DNA of 63,931 nucleotides from Terriglobia bacterium (GCA_010084195.1 RGPS01000008.1:1-63931); one strand, 5' to 3'. Shown: positions 8,940 to 17,811, counted from the stretch's first letter. The notes: generated from the sequence alone by a model not told the origin. A program made the numbers and translations.

Positions 8940-9880
8940 TGCTCTCCCGCATTGCCGACTCCCTTTTCTGGATTGGCCGATACATGGAGCGCGCCGATAA
9001 TACGGCCCGCATCCTGGACGTGAATTATCACATGCTGCTGGAGCAGCCCCCGGACACCTACAAACTCCGCTGGGACCCGCTGATTGCGATTACGGGTGAA
9101 CGAACTCGCTTCTACCAGCGTTTCGACGAAGCTAATGCGCATACGGCATTTGATTACCTGGGCTATTCGGAAGACAACCCGAACTCGATTGCGCAGTGCA
9201 TCATCCTGGCGCGCGAGAATGCGCGAACGATCCGTGACCGGATTTCCCGCGAACTCTGGGAAGACATCAACGGTCTGTATCACAAGATCAACAAGCTGCG
9301 TGACGAGGGCGAAGGTCTGTCGCGCTTCTGTGATGCGGTGAAGCGTGGTGGGCATCGGTTCCACGGCGTCTGCGACGCGACCCTGGCTCGGGATGAGGGC
9401 TGGCATTTCCTGTTGGCGGGTTGCGCTTTGGAGCGCGCCGAGATGACGGCGCGCATTCTGGATGTCCACTATCACCAGCTGGTGGAAGGTCCCGAGATTT
9501 TGAATGAGGCGCGCAGCCATGCGTGGGTTGCGGTGTTGAAGTCGGTAGCGGCGTACGAGTTTTACAAGAGGCAACACAGTCACATTGAGCCGAATCACGT
9601 GGCGCAGTTGCTGTTGCTGGACCCGCGGCATCCCCGGTCAGTCCGCTTCAATCTTGGCGTTTTGCAGAACTCTTTGCACGCAATCAGCGGCTCGGTTCCG
9701 GGGTCCTACGCCAATGAGGCGGAACGCCTGACGGGCCGTGCCCACGAAAGTCTGACGTACGACAGTATTGACGAGATCTTCACGGGTGGGTTGCATGACT
9801 ACCTCGAAGAGATGCAGGCCACCTGCCGAACCATCGGCGCGCATATTTCGCAGACCTATCTCTACTATGCGGTTTCATAA
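8936..9880 (+). CDS. Alpha-E domain protein (DUF403)
   Basis: This 314-residue helical protein starts [30 protein letters not shown], the signature of the alpha-E family. A second related unit, [21 protein letters not shown], occurs near residue 175, so the protein appears built from two similar helical halves. Its biochemical role is not established. It is almost always encoded between a circularly permuted ATP-grasp gene and a transglutaminase gene, as here, and comparative genomics (Iyer, Aravind and colleagues) places this triad in amidoligase and peptide-modification systems. It is coupled to its upstream partner by ATGA. Confidence 0.9.
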   Translation: MMLSRIADSLFWIGRYMERADNTARILDVNYHMLLEQPPDTYKLRWDPLIAITGERTRFYQRFDEANAHTAFDYLGYSEDNPNSIAQCIILARENARTIRDRISRELWEDINGLYHKINKLRDEGEGLSRFCDAVKRGGHRFHGVCDATLARDEGWHFLLAGCALERAEMTARILDVHYHQLVEGPEILNEARSHAWVAVLKSVAAYEFYKRQHSHIEPNHVAQLLLLDPRHPRSVRFNLGVLQNSLHAISGSVPGSYANEAERLTGRAHESLTYDSIDEIFTGGLHDYLEEMQATCRTIGAHISQTYLYYAVS

Positions 9881-9891
9881 GTGAGGAAAGC

Positions 9892-10869
9892 ATGAACCGC
9901 TACAAGCTCGTCCACGTGACCCAGTTTTCTTACGACGGTATCGTCACGGAAAGCTACAACGAACTGCGGCTTCGGCCAAGGCATGATGAGGGGCAGAGTT
10001 GCCTTTCGTTCCGCGTGACCACGAACCCTGCCGCGAAGGCCGTGGGGCATCAGGACTACTTCGGTAATTGGGTTCACCAGTTCCATATTTTGCCGGAGCA
10101 CAGGAAGCTCCGCGTGGAGACGGAAGCGGTGATCCTGATGCATCCTGTGGTGAAACCGCCCGTTTCGACCATGACGCTGGCGGCACTGGACCTGGTGCGG
10201 GAAGACCTGGCCGATGAACATTTCGACTGGCTGGCGGTGTCGGCATACTGCCCGTTTGTTCCCGAGATCCTGGAACTGGCTGGCGATGCAGAACGCGATT
10301 GCGATGGCACCGTCTACGGTTTCATGCAGACGGCTTCCTCGCTGATCCATACGCGTTTTCGGTACCAGCAAGGCGCGACGCACGTGCATTCTTCGGTGGA
10401 GGATTGCCTCGAAACGAAGTCAGGGGTCTGTCAGGATTTCTCGCATTTGCTGCTGGCGATGCTGCGGAGCCGCGGAGTTCCGGCGCGGTATGTTTCCGGG
10501 TATCTCGTGCCGAGGCAGGGTAACGATGAACGTGCCGCGATGGAGCGCGTGATTGGTGGCCTGGCGTCGCACGCCTGGGTGCAGGCCTTCATTCCGGAGA
10601 CGGGCTGGATCGGGCTGGATCCGACGTCTGGTGAATACGTGGATGCGCAGCATATTCGTGTGGCGTATGGCCGGGATTATGGGGACGTGCCCCCGGTGCG
10701 AGGGGTTTATAAAGGCCATGCCGGGCAGAGCCTGGCGGTGGATGTGCATGTGAGGCCCGCGCTGGACAACGATGGTCATGAGTTGTTGCAGGAGACTTCA
10801 GCCACGCCCCCACCGGACCCGGAAGAAGAAGTCCACGCGCTGCAACAGCAGCAGCAGCAGCAACAGTGA
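9892..10869 (+). CDS. Transglutaminase-like cysteine peptidase with a polyglutamine tail
   Basis: A GAGGAAAG site precedes the ATG. The 325-residue protein has the bacterial transglutaminase N-terminal domain (FSYDGIVTESYNELRLRP) and a transglutaminase core with the catalytic Cys in ETKSGVCQDFSHLLLAMLR, His in SHAWVQAFIP and Asp in GWIGLDPTSG. It ends in eight consecutive glutamines encoded by CAA and CAG codons. Relatives cleave or rearrange amide bonds. As the third gene of the ATP-grasp/alpha-E triad it probably hydrolyses or transfers the amide made by the ATP-grasp enzyme, which is inference. Confidence 0.92.
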   Translation: MNRYKLVHVTQFSYDGIVTESYNELRLRPRHDEGQSCLSFRVTTNPAAKAVGHQDYFGNWVHQFHILPEHRKLRVETEAVILMHPVVKPPVSTMTLAALDLVREDLADEHFDWLAVSAYCPFVPEILELAGDAERDCDGTVYGFMQTASSLIHTRFRYQQGATHVHSSVEDCLETKSGVCQDFSHLLLAMLRSRGVPARYVSGYLVPRQGNDERAAMERVIGGLASHAWVQAFIPETGWIGLDPTSGEYVDAQHIRVAYGRDYGDVPPVRGVYKGHAGQSLAVDVHVRPALDNDGHELLQETSATPPPDPEEEVHALQQQQQQQQ

Positions 10870-10936
10870 GAAATGGTCCGCAGCCTGGCCCGCCCAGAGG
10901 TGCGCCTGTAAGCTGTTAATCAAGGAGGCTCTTGTT

Positions 10937-11203
10937 ATGGCCAACCTGGACTGGTCTGCCTGTCCCGCCGTTGAAAGTGTGGCTGACCGAAGAAGCGGAG
11001 CCTGAGTGTTTCGCCACACACGGATGCCCGTGGCTACTGCTTCTGAAAACCTCGAAGTCGGTGCCAGTATTGAGGAGATCATTGAGCAGTGCGACGTAAC
11101 GCGCGAACAGATCCTGGCCGTACTTGAATTTGCCGCCCGCAGACTCGACGCGCCTCCCGCTCCCGGCGGTGCCGTCGGCACCTCAAATGCGCATTCTGTT
11201 TGA
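10937..11203 (+). pseudogene. DUF433 antitoxin gene interrupted by a nonsense codon
   Basis: AAGGAGG lies eight bases before the ATG at 10937. The first 22 codons (MANLDWSACPAVESV...RSGA) and the part after the TGA at 11003-11005 (VFRHTRMPVATASENLEVGA, then VTREQILAVLEFAARRL) join into a normal DUF433 protein if TGA is read as TGG, because the family has SGAWVF at this point. It is therefore a single G-to-A change of a Trp codon. A GTG directly after the stop might restart translation and give a shortened 65-residue product. DUF433 proteins are antitoxins for DUF5615 PIN-like toxins, and such a gene follows. Confidence 0.7.
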
Positions 11204-11455
11204 CCAGGGCGTTCCCCGCGGCCTCGCATGGACACTTCGGGAACACGAAGTTACTGAGGCGCGGGATTCGATTTGATGGTAACCACGGGCAAGAACTTGC
11301 GCTACCAACAAAATCTTTCGAGCCGCATGATCGCGCTGGTCGTCCTTGGTCAGTCACCATGGCGCTTGGTTCGCAGGCACCTTGATGTGATCCTCGAAAC
11401 AGTCAACGCCTCTTCCCCCGGCAGCTTTGCCGAAGTGGCGATTCCCTTCGAGTAG
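11187..11455 (+). pseudogene. DUF5615 PIN-like toxin gene with an internal frameshifting deletion
   Basis: The frame starts at the ATG at 11187, overlapping the antitoxin by 17 bases, and reads MRILFDQGVPRGLAWTLREH then EVTEARD before a TGA at 11274-11276. The family continues in another frame directly after: GFDLMVTTGKNLRYQQNL, then ALVVLGQSPWRLVRRHLD to a stop at 11455. The stretch normally between EARD and GFD, roughly 15-20 residues with conserved acidic positions, is gone. The toxin should be inactive. Together with the nonsense codon in its antitoxin this is a dead toxin-antitoxin module. Confidence 0.7.
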
Positions 11456-11625
11456 TCACCACCAAGTGAGTCGGCAAGACCTCCGCCTGCCCCGGAAGGC
11501 CCAATTTGCGAGGCGGTATCAGCACCCCTTTCCGCCCACTCCGGCGTTCGGAACAGGCGAACCTTAAGACTGCCGGACAGGGGCGGACTCACCGCTCCGA
11601 CGTATAAAGAGCAAAAGGAGACATC

Positions 11626-11724
11626 ATGACGTCAGACCTTGTCCAGCGCTGGATTCGTTCGAGGCCAGTGGCCATTCACGACGTGACGGCAGCAATCCCA
11701 TTGATGAGCCAGCACCCGGTCTGA
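11626..11724 (+). CDS. Small ORF, 32 residues, with a strong ribosome binding site
   Basis: AAAAGGAGA stands just before this ATG. The product, beginning MTSDLVQRWIRSRPVAIHDV, matches nothing I recognise. It lies in the 317-base gap between the dead DUF5615 gene and the dehydratase. It could be a true small protein or the 5' remnant of a deleted gene. Apart from it the gap shows nothing. Confidence 0.3.
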   Translation: MTSDLVQRWIRSRPVAIHDVTAAIPLMSQHPV

Positions 11725-11772
11725 TACACCGTCGAACGCCACGGGATCAAGATCTGCCAAACCGAACGGAAC

Positions 11773-13494
11773 TTACTTCTTGCGCAGGAAGTCGAAATCA
11801 CAACCTTCGTCGGCCTGGTTTACATGCTCCAGGAAGAGCCAGCCGTAGCCTCGGTCGTAGTGGGGTTTGGCGTCGGGAAGTTCGGCTAAGCGGCGGGCGA
11901 TTTCTTCTTCCGGGACGTGGAGGGTCAACAGCCGCCCGGCGGTGTCGAGTTCCACTTCGTCGCCCGTCTGCACCGCGGCCAGCGGGCCTTTGGCGGCCGA
12001 TTCGGGAGCCACATGGAGGACCACCGTCCCAAAGCTGGTCCCGCTCATGCGGGCGTCGCTGATGCGGACGATGTCGTCGATGCCCTGGTCCAGAAGCACA
12101 CGGGGCATCGGGATCTGGCCCCACTCGGGGAAGCCGGGCGCGCCTTTCGGGCCGCAGTTTTTCATCACCAGAATGGTGTCTTTGGTTACCGGCAGGTCGG
12201 GTGAGTCAATGATGTCGTGCATCTGCTGGTAGGTTTCGAACACGAACGCTTTCCCGCGGTGCTGTAAGAGATGTGGTGACGCGGCGGTGTGCTTGATGAC
12301 CGCTCCGCGCGGGGCCAGGTTTCCGCCCAGGACGACCGTACCGCCTTCCGTCGAGAGCGGGTTTTCCACTTCACGGATCACATCGTTATTCCAGCACTTG
12401 ACGTCGGCGACGTTCTCGGCGATTGTCTTGCCGTTCACGGTAATCGCATCCTGGTGGAGCAGAGGCAGAATGCGGCCCATGACCGCACCGATGCCGCCGG
12501 CTTCGAACAGGTCCTCCATCAGGTACTCACCGGAGGGCTTAATGTTGGCGATGCAGGGCGTTCGGCGGGAGATACGGTCGAAATCGTTGAGTTTCAGGTC
12601 AATGCCGAGGCGTCCGGCGATGGCGAGGAGGTGGACGACGGCGTTGGTAGACCCGCCGATCGCCATGTTGACGGTGATGGCGTTTTCAATCGCCTCGCGC
12701 GTCATGATGTGGGACGGTTTGATGCCCTGGAGGGCCATCTCGACGGCGCGCTGGCCGCTCATTTCGGCGAGGGTCAGACGGCGGGAGTCCGGCGCAGGAA
12801 TGGCCGCGCAGCCCGGCAGGGTCATGCCCAGAGCTTCGGCGACGGCTGCCATGGAGCTGGCTGTTCCCATAACCGTGCAGTGGCCTGCAGAGCGAGCGAG
12901 GCCGCCTTCAATTTCGCAGAGTTCTTCGTCGGTCATGCGCCCGGCGCGGTAGAGATCAAAGAGCTTGCGACCGTCGGTGCCTGCTCCCAGTTTCCGGTTG
13001 CGCCACTGGCCGCTGAGCATGGGGCCACCGGTGACCACGATGGCAGGGATATCGGCGCTGGCCGCCCCCATGATCTGTGCCGGGGTGGTTTTATCGCAGC
13101 CGCAAAGCAACACGACGGCGTCGATGGGATTGGCCCGGATGCACTCCTCCACGTCCATGGACATCAGGTTGCGGAAGAGCATGGCCGTAGGCTTCATGAA
13201 CATCTCGCCAAGCGAAATGGTGGGGAATTCCAGGGGAAAGCCGCCGGCCCGCCAAACGCCGCGTTTTACGGCTTCGGCCACCTGTTTCAGGTGCGCGTTG
13301 CAGTTGTTGAGCTCGCTCCAGGAATTGCAGATGCCGATGACGGGCTTGTTATCAAAAACGTCGGCCGTGAAGCCTTCGGAGCGAAGCCAGGCGCGCCGGG
13401 AGAAGTTGTAGTATTCCTTCCCGTTCCACCACGTCTGACTTCTTAAGGGGGGGTGACTTTTGGGGTCAGTTTCGCTGCGTAAGTCGCGTGCCAT
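11773..13494 (-). CDS. IlvD/Edd-family sugar-acid dehydratase (pentonate dehydratase type)
   Basis: I start at the ATG at 13494; a TTG one codon earlier is also possible. The 573-residue protein has the IlvD/Edd cysteines in WSELNNCNAH, LLCGCDKTTPAQ and AGHCTVMGTASSM, which hold the [2Fe-2S] cluster. The opening LRSQTWWNG and the length agree better with the L-arabonate/D-xylonate dehydratase branch than with IlvD itself (about 560 residues, branched-chain amino acids). The reaction would be removal of water from an aldonic acid to a 2-keto-3-deoxy acid. No other sugar-acid gene is adjacent. The substrate is inferred, the family is certain. Confidence 0.85.
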   Translation of the reverse strand: MARDLRSETDPKSHPPLRSQTWWNGKEYYNFSRRAWLRSEGFTADVFDNKPVIGICNSWSELNNCNAHLKQVAEAVKRGVWRAGGFPLEFPTISLGEMFMKPTAMLFRNLMSMDVEECIRANPIDAVVLLCGCDKTTPAQIMGAASADIPAIVVTGGPMLSGQWRNRKLGAGTDGRKLFDLYRAGRMTDEELCEIEGGLARSAGHCTVMGTASSMAAVAEALGMTLPGCAAIPAPDSRRLTLAEMSGQRAVEMALQGIKPSHIMTREAIENAITVNMAIGGSTNAVVHLLAIAGRLGIDLKLNDFDRISRRTPCIANIKPSGEYLMEDLFEAGGIGAVMGRILPLLHQDAITVNGKTIAENVADVKCWNNDVIREVENPLSTEGGTVVLGGNLAPRGAVIKHTAASPHLLQHRGKAFVFETYQQMHDIIDSPDLPVTKDTILVMKNCGPKGAPGFPEWGQIPMPRVLLDQGIDDIVRISDARMSGTSFGTVVLHVAPESAAKGPLAAVQTGDEVELDTAGRLLTLHVPEEEIARRLAELPDAKPHYDRGYGWLFLEHVNQADEGCDFDFLRKK

Positions 13495-13672
13495 CAATAG
13501 TTAACATACACCTTCATAATTGTTTCGCAGGTTGGTCAAAGGATTGTAACCGAACTCCGGTACAAATGGAGATGTGAACGCCACAGCAGAGAGCCGGGTC
13601 CATCCACTGAACCCCGAATGGGGCGATAATGGAGTTAGTGAGACCACGACCATACAAGCGGGGAGGCTTCCG

Positions 13673-14212
13673 ATGAGCGTTTTCATCGACCGTGCTCTCT
13701 ACGCTTTGAGTCAGCCGGATCACGGTCTGATGCGCCGGGTGAACCGGTGGCGTGCGCCGCGCTGGTTCCGGTGGTGGATGTTGCTGGCCACACGCGCCGG
13801 AGATGGCTGGCTGTGGGGTTTGATCGGCATCGCCGTACTGTGTTCGTCGGCTGTGGATCGTTTTGGGGCCGTGGAGGCCGCCTGCCTTTCGGTAGCTGCA
13901 GGAGGTGCGTTCTTCCAGGCCGCCAAGCATACGTTCCGGCGGACCAGGCCACGAGATATTGAGCCGCATTGCTGGGCGCAGATCCAAACGCGGGATGTGT
14001 TCTCGTTCCCATCCGGGCACTCGACCACCGCATTTGCGGTGGCCCTGAGTCTGGGTTCGTTTTTTCCCGAGATTTTGCCCGCTTTACTGGTGCTGGCCGC
14101 AAATGTGGCAGTGTCGCGAGTCATCGTCGGGATGCACTTTTTGAGCGATGTGATTGTCGGGTCGGGGCTGGGTGCCTGCCTCGGCTACGTCGCCTTCCGT
14201 TTCGTCGCCTGA
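13673..14212 (+). CDS. PAP2-family membrane phosphatase
   Basis: GGGAGG precedes the ATG at 13673; an upstream GTG at 13574 would add 33 residues unlike the family. The 179-residue protein has several membrane helices and the three PAP2 motifs in order: KHTFRRTRP, PSGHSTT and SRVIVGMHFLSD, which supply the phosphate-binding Arg/Lys and the catalytic histidines. Such enzymes dephosphorylate lipid phosphates such as undecaprenyl pyrophosphate or phosphatidic acid on the outer face of the membrane. Which lipid is used cannot be told. Confidence 0.88.
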   Translation: MSVFIDRALYALSQPDHGLMRRVNRWRAPRWFRWWMLLATRAGDGWLWGLIGIAVLCSSAVDRFGAVEAACLSVAAGGAFFQAAKHTFRRTRPRDIEPHCWAQIQTRDVFSFPSGHSTTAFAVALSLGSFFPEILPALLVLAANVAVSRVIVGMHFLSDVIVGSGLGACLGYVAFRFVA

Positions 14213-14282
14213 GCCGCGCCAGGCACATGTCCTGGGCGGTTTCAGACGTGCGGAGAGGGGGCTATTCGATAGAATCCTCGGC

Positions 14283-15257
14283 ATGAGATATTTTTTTGCC
14301 CTGATTGCCCTCGCCGCTCCCCTCCTTAGTGCCGCTGACGCACAGTTCGCAGCGGTACAGAAATTGTCCGGCACGGTCGGGTTCTATGACGCAGCCGGTA
14401 AGCACCTGGGGGATGCGAAAGTTGGCCTGCATCCCCACGAAGCCACGTTATCCTCCGATGGCAAGACCCTGTACGCTTCCGACAACGGCGTTGTCTGGAT
14501 GACGGAAACGGGGGATGGCGAAAACACGGTGTCGATTGTGGATATCGCAACCCGCAAGCGTACCGGCGTGATTGATCTGGGTTCCTTCCACAGACCGCAC
14601 GGCATCACGGTAGACCCGAAGTCGGGAAATCTGCTGGTAACCACGGAGCACCCCAATGCGCTGCTGCTGGTGGATCCGAAAGCGAAGAAGGTGCTCCGCT
14701 CCTGGGATGTGAAGGGCGCGGCGCCGCACATGGTGGTTCTTTCGGCCAGCGGGGAATGGGCGTTCACGAGCGACAGCAACAGCGGGGAACTCTCGGTGGT
14801 GAATGTGAAGACCGGAGTGGTTCGGGTGATTGCCGCCGGGAAGCGGCCCCAGGGTCAGGCTTTTTCTCCCGATGGCAAGACGCTTTTCGTGACAATCGCC
14901 GACGAAGCGGCGATTGCGATCTTTGATCTGGCCACAATGGCCTTTACGGGCCGTGTGCCGACTGGTAAGACGCCGGTGCGGGTGGCTGTGACCCCTGATG
15001 GCAAGACGCTGGTCTATGCTCTGCAGGAGGCCAATTCGGTGGGTTTCGCAGATCTGGCGACTCGCCGCCAGGTAGCCGAAGTGCCCTGTGGCGGCCCGAC
15101 GATGTCCATGTCACTTTCCCGGGACGGCAAACTGGCGTACACGGGAATTCAGGAGCAGGACAGGCTGGTGGAAATCTCCGTTACCGACCACAAAGTCACC
15201 AGAAGTTTCGCCGCGCCGAAGGGCTCGGGGCCGGATCCGGTAATCGTTTTGCGCTAA
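14283..15257 (+). CDS. Secreted YVTN-type beta-propeller protein
   Basis: The chosen ATG at 14283 gives a clear signal peptide (MRYFFALIALAAPLLSAADA); earlier in-frame starts do not. The 324-residue product has repeating blades with SSDGKTLYASD, SPDGKTLFVT, TPDGKTLVYALQ and SRDGKLAYTG, typical of YVTN/lactonase-like propellers. Such propellers bind partners, and a few open lactones; no catalytic metal site is evident. The gene stands alone between the PAP2 gene and hfq. Confidence 0.8.
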   Translation: MRYFFALIALAAPLLSAADAQFAAVQKLSGTVGFYDAAGKHLGDAKVGLHPHEATLSSDGKTLYASDNGVVWMTETGDGENTVSIVDIATRKRTGVIDLGSFHRPHGITVDPKSGNLLVTTEHPNALLLVDPKAKKVLRSWDVKGAAPHMVVLSASGEWAFTSDSNSGELSVVNVKTGVVRVIAAGKRPQGQAFSPDGKTLFVTIADEAAIAIFDLATMAFTGRVPTGKTPVRVAVTPDGKTLVYALQEANSVGFADLATRRQVAEVPCGGPTMSMSLSRDGKLAYTGIQEQDRLVEISVTDHKVTRSFAAPKGSGPDPVIVLR

Positions 15258-15400
15258 TTACGCGTTAGCGGCGGATATCCATACTGGTGTGATATGAATA
15301 AAGGCAAAGGTTGGAAGATGCCCTGCTGGTCCCTGAGCCCGGTCTCAGATCCCTCTAACCGGGCCTGTGCAGCACTTCCAGTCGCCAGAAAGGAACTCCC

Positions 15401-15718
15401 GTGGAGTCCGGAAATCGGAAGTTAATCCGCCCCTCTTTGAGCGAGATGAAAGAAAAGACTGAGGCCCCGCGTAAAAGCGCCGGAGCACCTGCAAAGCGTC
15501 CTGTTCCACCCGATCAGACAAACGCCGAGAATTTTTACTACGTAAAGCAAATGCAGGCGAAAACGCCGATGGTCATTACCCTGAAGGACGGAGAAGTCCT
15601 GAAGGGTGTCATCGAGTGGTACGACCGTTCCTGCCTGAAGGTGAACCGTGAGGGTGACCCGAATGTGTTGCTGTACAAGAGCAACATCAAGTACATGTAC
15701 AAGGACGAAGAGGCCTGA
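15401..15718 (+). CDS. hfq: Hfq-family Sm-like RNA chaperone
   Basis: A GTG start follows AAAGGAA at the right distance. The 105-residue protein has a 35-residue charged N-terminal extension, then an Sm fold: FYYVKQMQAKTPMVITLKDG (Sm1) and VLLYKSNIKYMYKDEE (Sm2, matching the YKHAI motif of E. coli Hfq). Hfq hexamers bind small RNAs and mRNAs. The N-terminal extension rich in Lys, Pro and Ala is unlike enterobacterial Hfq, where the disordered tail is at the C-terminus. The gene is monocistronic here. Confidence 0.85.
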   Translation: MESGNRKLIRPSLSEMKEKTEAPRKSAGAPAKRPVPPDQTNAENFYYVKQMQAKTPMVITLKDGEVLKGVIEWYDRSCLKVNREGDPNVLLYKSNIKYMYKDEEA

Positions 15719-15740
15719 TCGGGCTCTTCGGGAGTAACGT

Positions 15741-16226
15741 TTAATTTTTTCGGCGTGTGAGGAGTCTGTAGTCCCGGCGGGCTCCAGCCTCCTCAAAAGC
15801 CTTTTTCTCTTCTTCAGTTTCCGGAATTGCGGGCGGCACGGGCACGCCGCGCCCCTCTTTATCGATGGCTACGAATGTGAGGAAAGCCGAAGACACGTGC
15901 TGCAACCCGCCCGTGAGCGGGTCCTCCATCATCACCTTCACGCCGACTTCCATTGACGTTCGAAACGCACGGGTTACAGCTGCGTGCAGGCGCACCAACT
16001 GCCCGATTTTCACCGGATTGATAAACTCCATCTGATCGACTGACGCCGTCACAACTGCGTTCCGGCAGTGGCGCATGGCAGCGATAGCTCCAGCCAGGTC
16101 TGCCAGGTGCATAATCTTGCCCCCGAGGACGTTGCCGTGCATATTGGCATCGTTGGGCAGCGCGAGTTCCGAGTATTCCGAAACGGACTCGCGGACAAAA
16201 CGGCCTTCGAGAGGTGGTGCTTCCAT
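15741..16226 (-). CDS. Acyl-CoA thioesterase, hotdog fold
   Basis: The 161-residue protein carries the hotdog hydrolase signature NMHGNVLGGKIMHLADLAGA, with the Asp and Asn positions used by YciA/BACH-type acyl-CoA thioesterases, and VVTASVDQMEFINPVKIG as the second core strand. It would hydrolyse medium- or long-chain acyl-CoA to free acid and CoA in the cytoplasm. Its ATG overlaps by one base the stop of the Cys-rich gene upstream (TAATG), so both are probably co-translated. Confidence 0.88.
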   Translation of the reverse strand: MEAPPLEGRFVRESVSEYSELALPNDANMHGNVLGGKIMHLADLAGAIAAMRHCRNAVVTASVDQMEFINPVKIGQLVRLHAAVTRAFRTSMEVGVKVMMEDPLTGGLQHVSSAFLTFVAIDKEGRGVPVPPAIPETEEEKKAFEEAGARRDYRLLTRRKN

Positions 16227-16609
16227 TACCAGTTCATTCCTTTATGGCGCAGATACACGGCGACGACCGCCCTGGCCTGGGCTTCGAGAGGCGTTGAGCC
16301 AGTCGGCGTTTCAGTTAGAGAGAGAACGCCAACGGCGACGGGGTGATGATCCCGCTCATGAGACCAGGCCACTTTAATGACGCCGGAGGCATGAGATTTG
16401 ATTCGGAATCGCGCTGCGTCGATTTCCGATGCTGCGGCGCGGGGACAGCGGTTTCGGGCGTAGCCCTGGTTACAGCCGGTGTGGAGAAGGGCGTCGTCGG
16501 TGGCGGCTTCGGGGTCTGTCGAGCAACTGCCGCAGAACAGAGCGCCCAGGGGCGAGGCAGGAGGACTCCCGGCCAGCGGCGTAACGGGCAGGAAACAGGG
16601 ACAGGCCAT
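16226..16609 (-). CDS. Small cysteine-rich protein, possible metal or Fe-S binder
   Basis: The 127-residue protein has six cysteines in its first half, at positions 3, 5, 26, 29, 46 and 55: MACPCF, CGSC, GCNQGYARNRC. The paired CxC and CxxC and the clustered C/C suggest binding of zinc or an iron-sulfur cluster. I recall similar short proteins in other acidobacteria but no function. It is coupled to the thioesterase by TAATG and faces the TPR gene divergently at 41 bases. Confidence 0.65.
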   Translation of the reverse strand: MACPCFLPVTPLAGSPPASPLGALFCGSCSTDPEAATDDALLHTGCNQGYARNRCPRAAASEIDAARFRIKSHASGVIKVAWSHERDHHPVAVGVLSLTETPTGSTPLEAQARAVVAVYLRHKGMNW

Positions 16610-16650
16610 AGGTTGGTTGGCGGTAACTGGACGCTATAGTAGCAAGTGTA

Positions 16651-16965
16651 ATGGCCACCTCACGTCTGGAAGTTCTGCACTCAATGGTTGATCTGAAACC
16701 GGCTGATGCCTTCACGCGCTATGCGCTGGCAATGGAGTACGTGAATACGGGAAGCCTGGCCGCAGGCGTGGAACAGTTCCAGATTCTGCTGAGCCACAAT
16801 CCGAACTATGCGGCGGGCTATTTCCATGGCGGCCAGACGCTGGAAAAGCTGGGGCAGCTGAATGAAGCGCGTGAACTGTACAGGCGCGGGATTGAAGTGA
16901 CCACAGCTACCGGCGATGAGCACACGCGCTCGGAACTGATGGGTGCCTTGCAGCTATTGGGTTAA
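16651..16965 (+). CDS. Small tetratricopeptide-repeat protein
   Basis: The 104-residue product contains about two to three TPR units, seen as AFTRYALAMEYVNTGSLAAG and NYAAGYFHGGQTLEKLGQLN then EARELYRRGIE. There is no signal peptide, so it is likely a cytoplasmic adaptor. It ends 13 bases before the DinB gene, probably one transcript. Confidence 0.75.
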   Translation: MATSRLEVLHSMVDLKPADAFTRYALAMEYVNTGSLAAGVEQFQILLSHNPNYAAGYFHGGQTLEKLGQLNEARELYRRGIEVTTATGDEHTRSELMGALQLLG

Positions 16966-16978
16966 GAGGAGTATTTCC

Positions 16979-17527
16979 ATGAACTATTACGGAGCCAAAG
17001 AACTGGCGCAGTCTTTCCGCACGGTCCGCAACAATACGATCACGATTGCCGGGGAGATTCCCGAAGATAAATATGACTTCCGCGCGGCTGAGGGATGCCT
17101 GTCGGTTGGCGAGATTTTGGCTCACATCGCTGTGATGCCGCGAGTCCAGGAGCAAATCCACGTTGTGGAGCGCTGTAGTTCGTTGGCGTCCTTCGATTTC
17201 ATGGGGTTGATGGGCAAGCTCAAGACGGAAGTCATCCTGCCGAGAACCAAGGCGGAGGTCCTGGAACTCCTGCGTGCGGAGGGTGACAAGTACGCTGCCA
17301 TCCTGGAAGGCGCATCGGAAGAGTTTCTCGCTGAGCAGGTGGAGTATCCCGAGGGGATGATGCCGAGGAGCAAGTCGAGGTTTGAAATGCTGATGGCTCC
17401 GAAGGAACACGAGATGCACCATCGCGGGCAACTGATGTTAATCCAGCGGCTTCTCGGTATCACTCCGCATATGACGCGGCAAATGGAAGAGCGGATCGCG
17501 GCCATGCGGGCGCAGGCTGGTCAGTAA
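16979..17527 (+). CDS. DinB-family protein
   Basis: AGAGGAG precedes the ATG at 16979. The 182-residue four-helix protein has the DinB/YfiT metal histidine set: one in SVGEILAHIAVM, then HEMHHRGQLMLIQRLLG near the C-terminus, giving a probable three-His metal site. Relatives are thiol-dependent S-transferases (bacillithiol or mycothiol type), but most are uncharacterised. It follows the small TPR gene closely. The 284 bases after it hold only a short GC-rich palindrome near 17540-17560 and no gene I recognise. Confidence 0.82.
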   Translation: MNYYGAKELAQSFRTVRNNTITIAGEIPEDKYDFRAAEGCLSVGEILAHIAVMPRVQEQIHVVERCSSLASFDFMGLMGKLKTEVILPRTKAEVLELLRAEGDKYAAILEGASEEFLAEQVEYPEGMMPRSKSRFEMLMAPKEHEMHHRGQLMLIQRLLGITPHMTRQMEERIAAMRAQAGQ

Positions 17528-17811
17528 ACTACGCAGTCCCTGCACCGTGCAATTGCGCGGTGGATCGCGGCCGACTCACCCTTAACGGGACCCGGCGTCA
17601 CCGATGTTGCTGATCGTGATGAAGCCGTGATCCCAGGCGCAGTCCGGCATCGGAGCAATAAACATGCGTAGGGGCTGTGCCTTCGGGTCGGTCAACCGGG
17701 TTGCCCTGCGCCTGGTCTGAGAACACATCGATATTGAAGCCGGCGAGTATGAACTTTGAACCTTAAGAGCCTACGTTCAGGCCCATGGTTCCCCGCCACG
17801 GGCTGTTCCGG

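Noticed and set aside
12289..13446. Plus-strand frame of 385 codons
   Set aside because: Antisense to the IlvD/Edd dehydratase with conserved cysteines.
17528..17811. Possible gene between the DinB and Sua5 genes
   Set aside because: Short frames on both strands (for example minus-strand FILAGFNIDVFSDQAQGNP) have no start with a ribosome binding site and no familiar motif; left unannotated.
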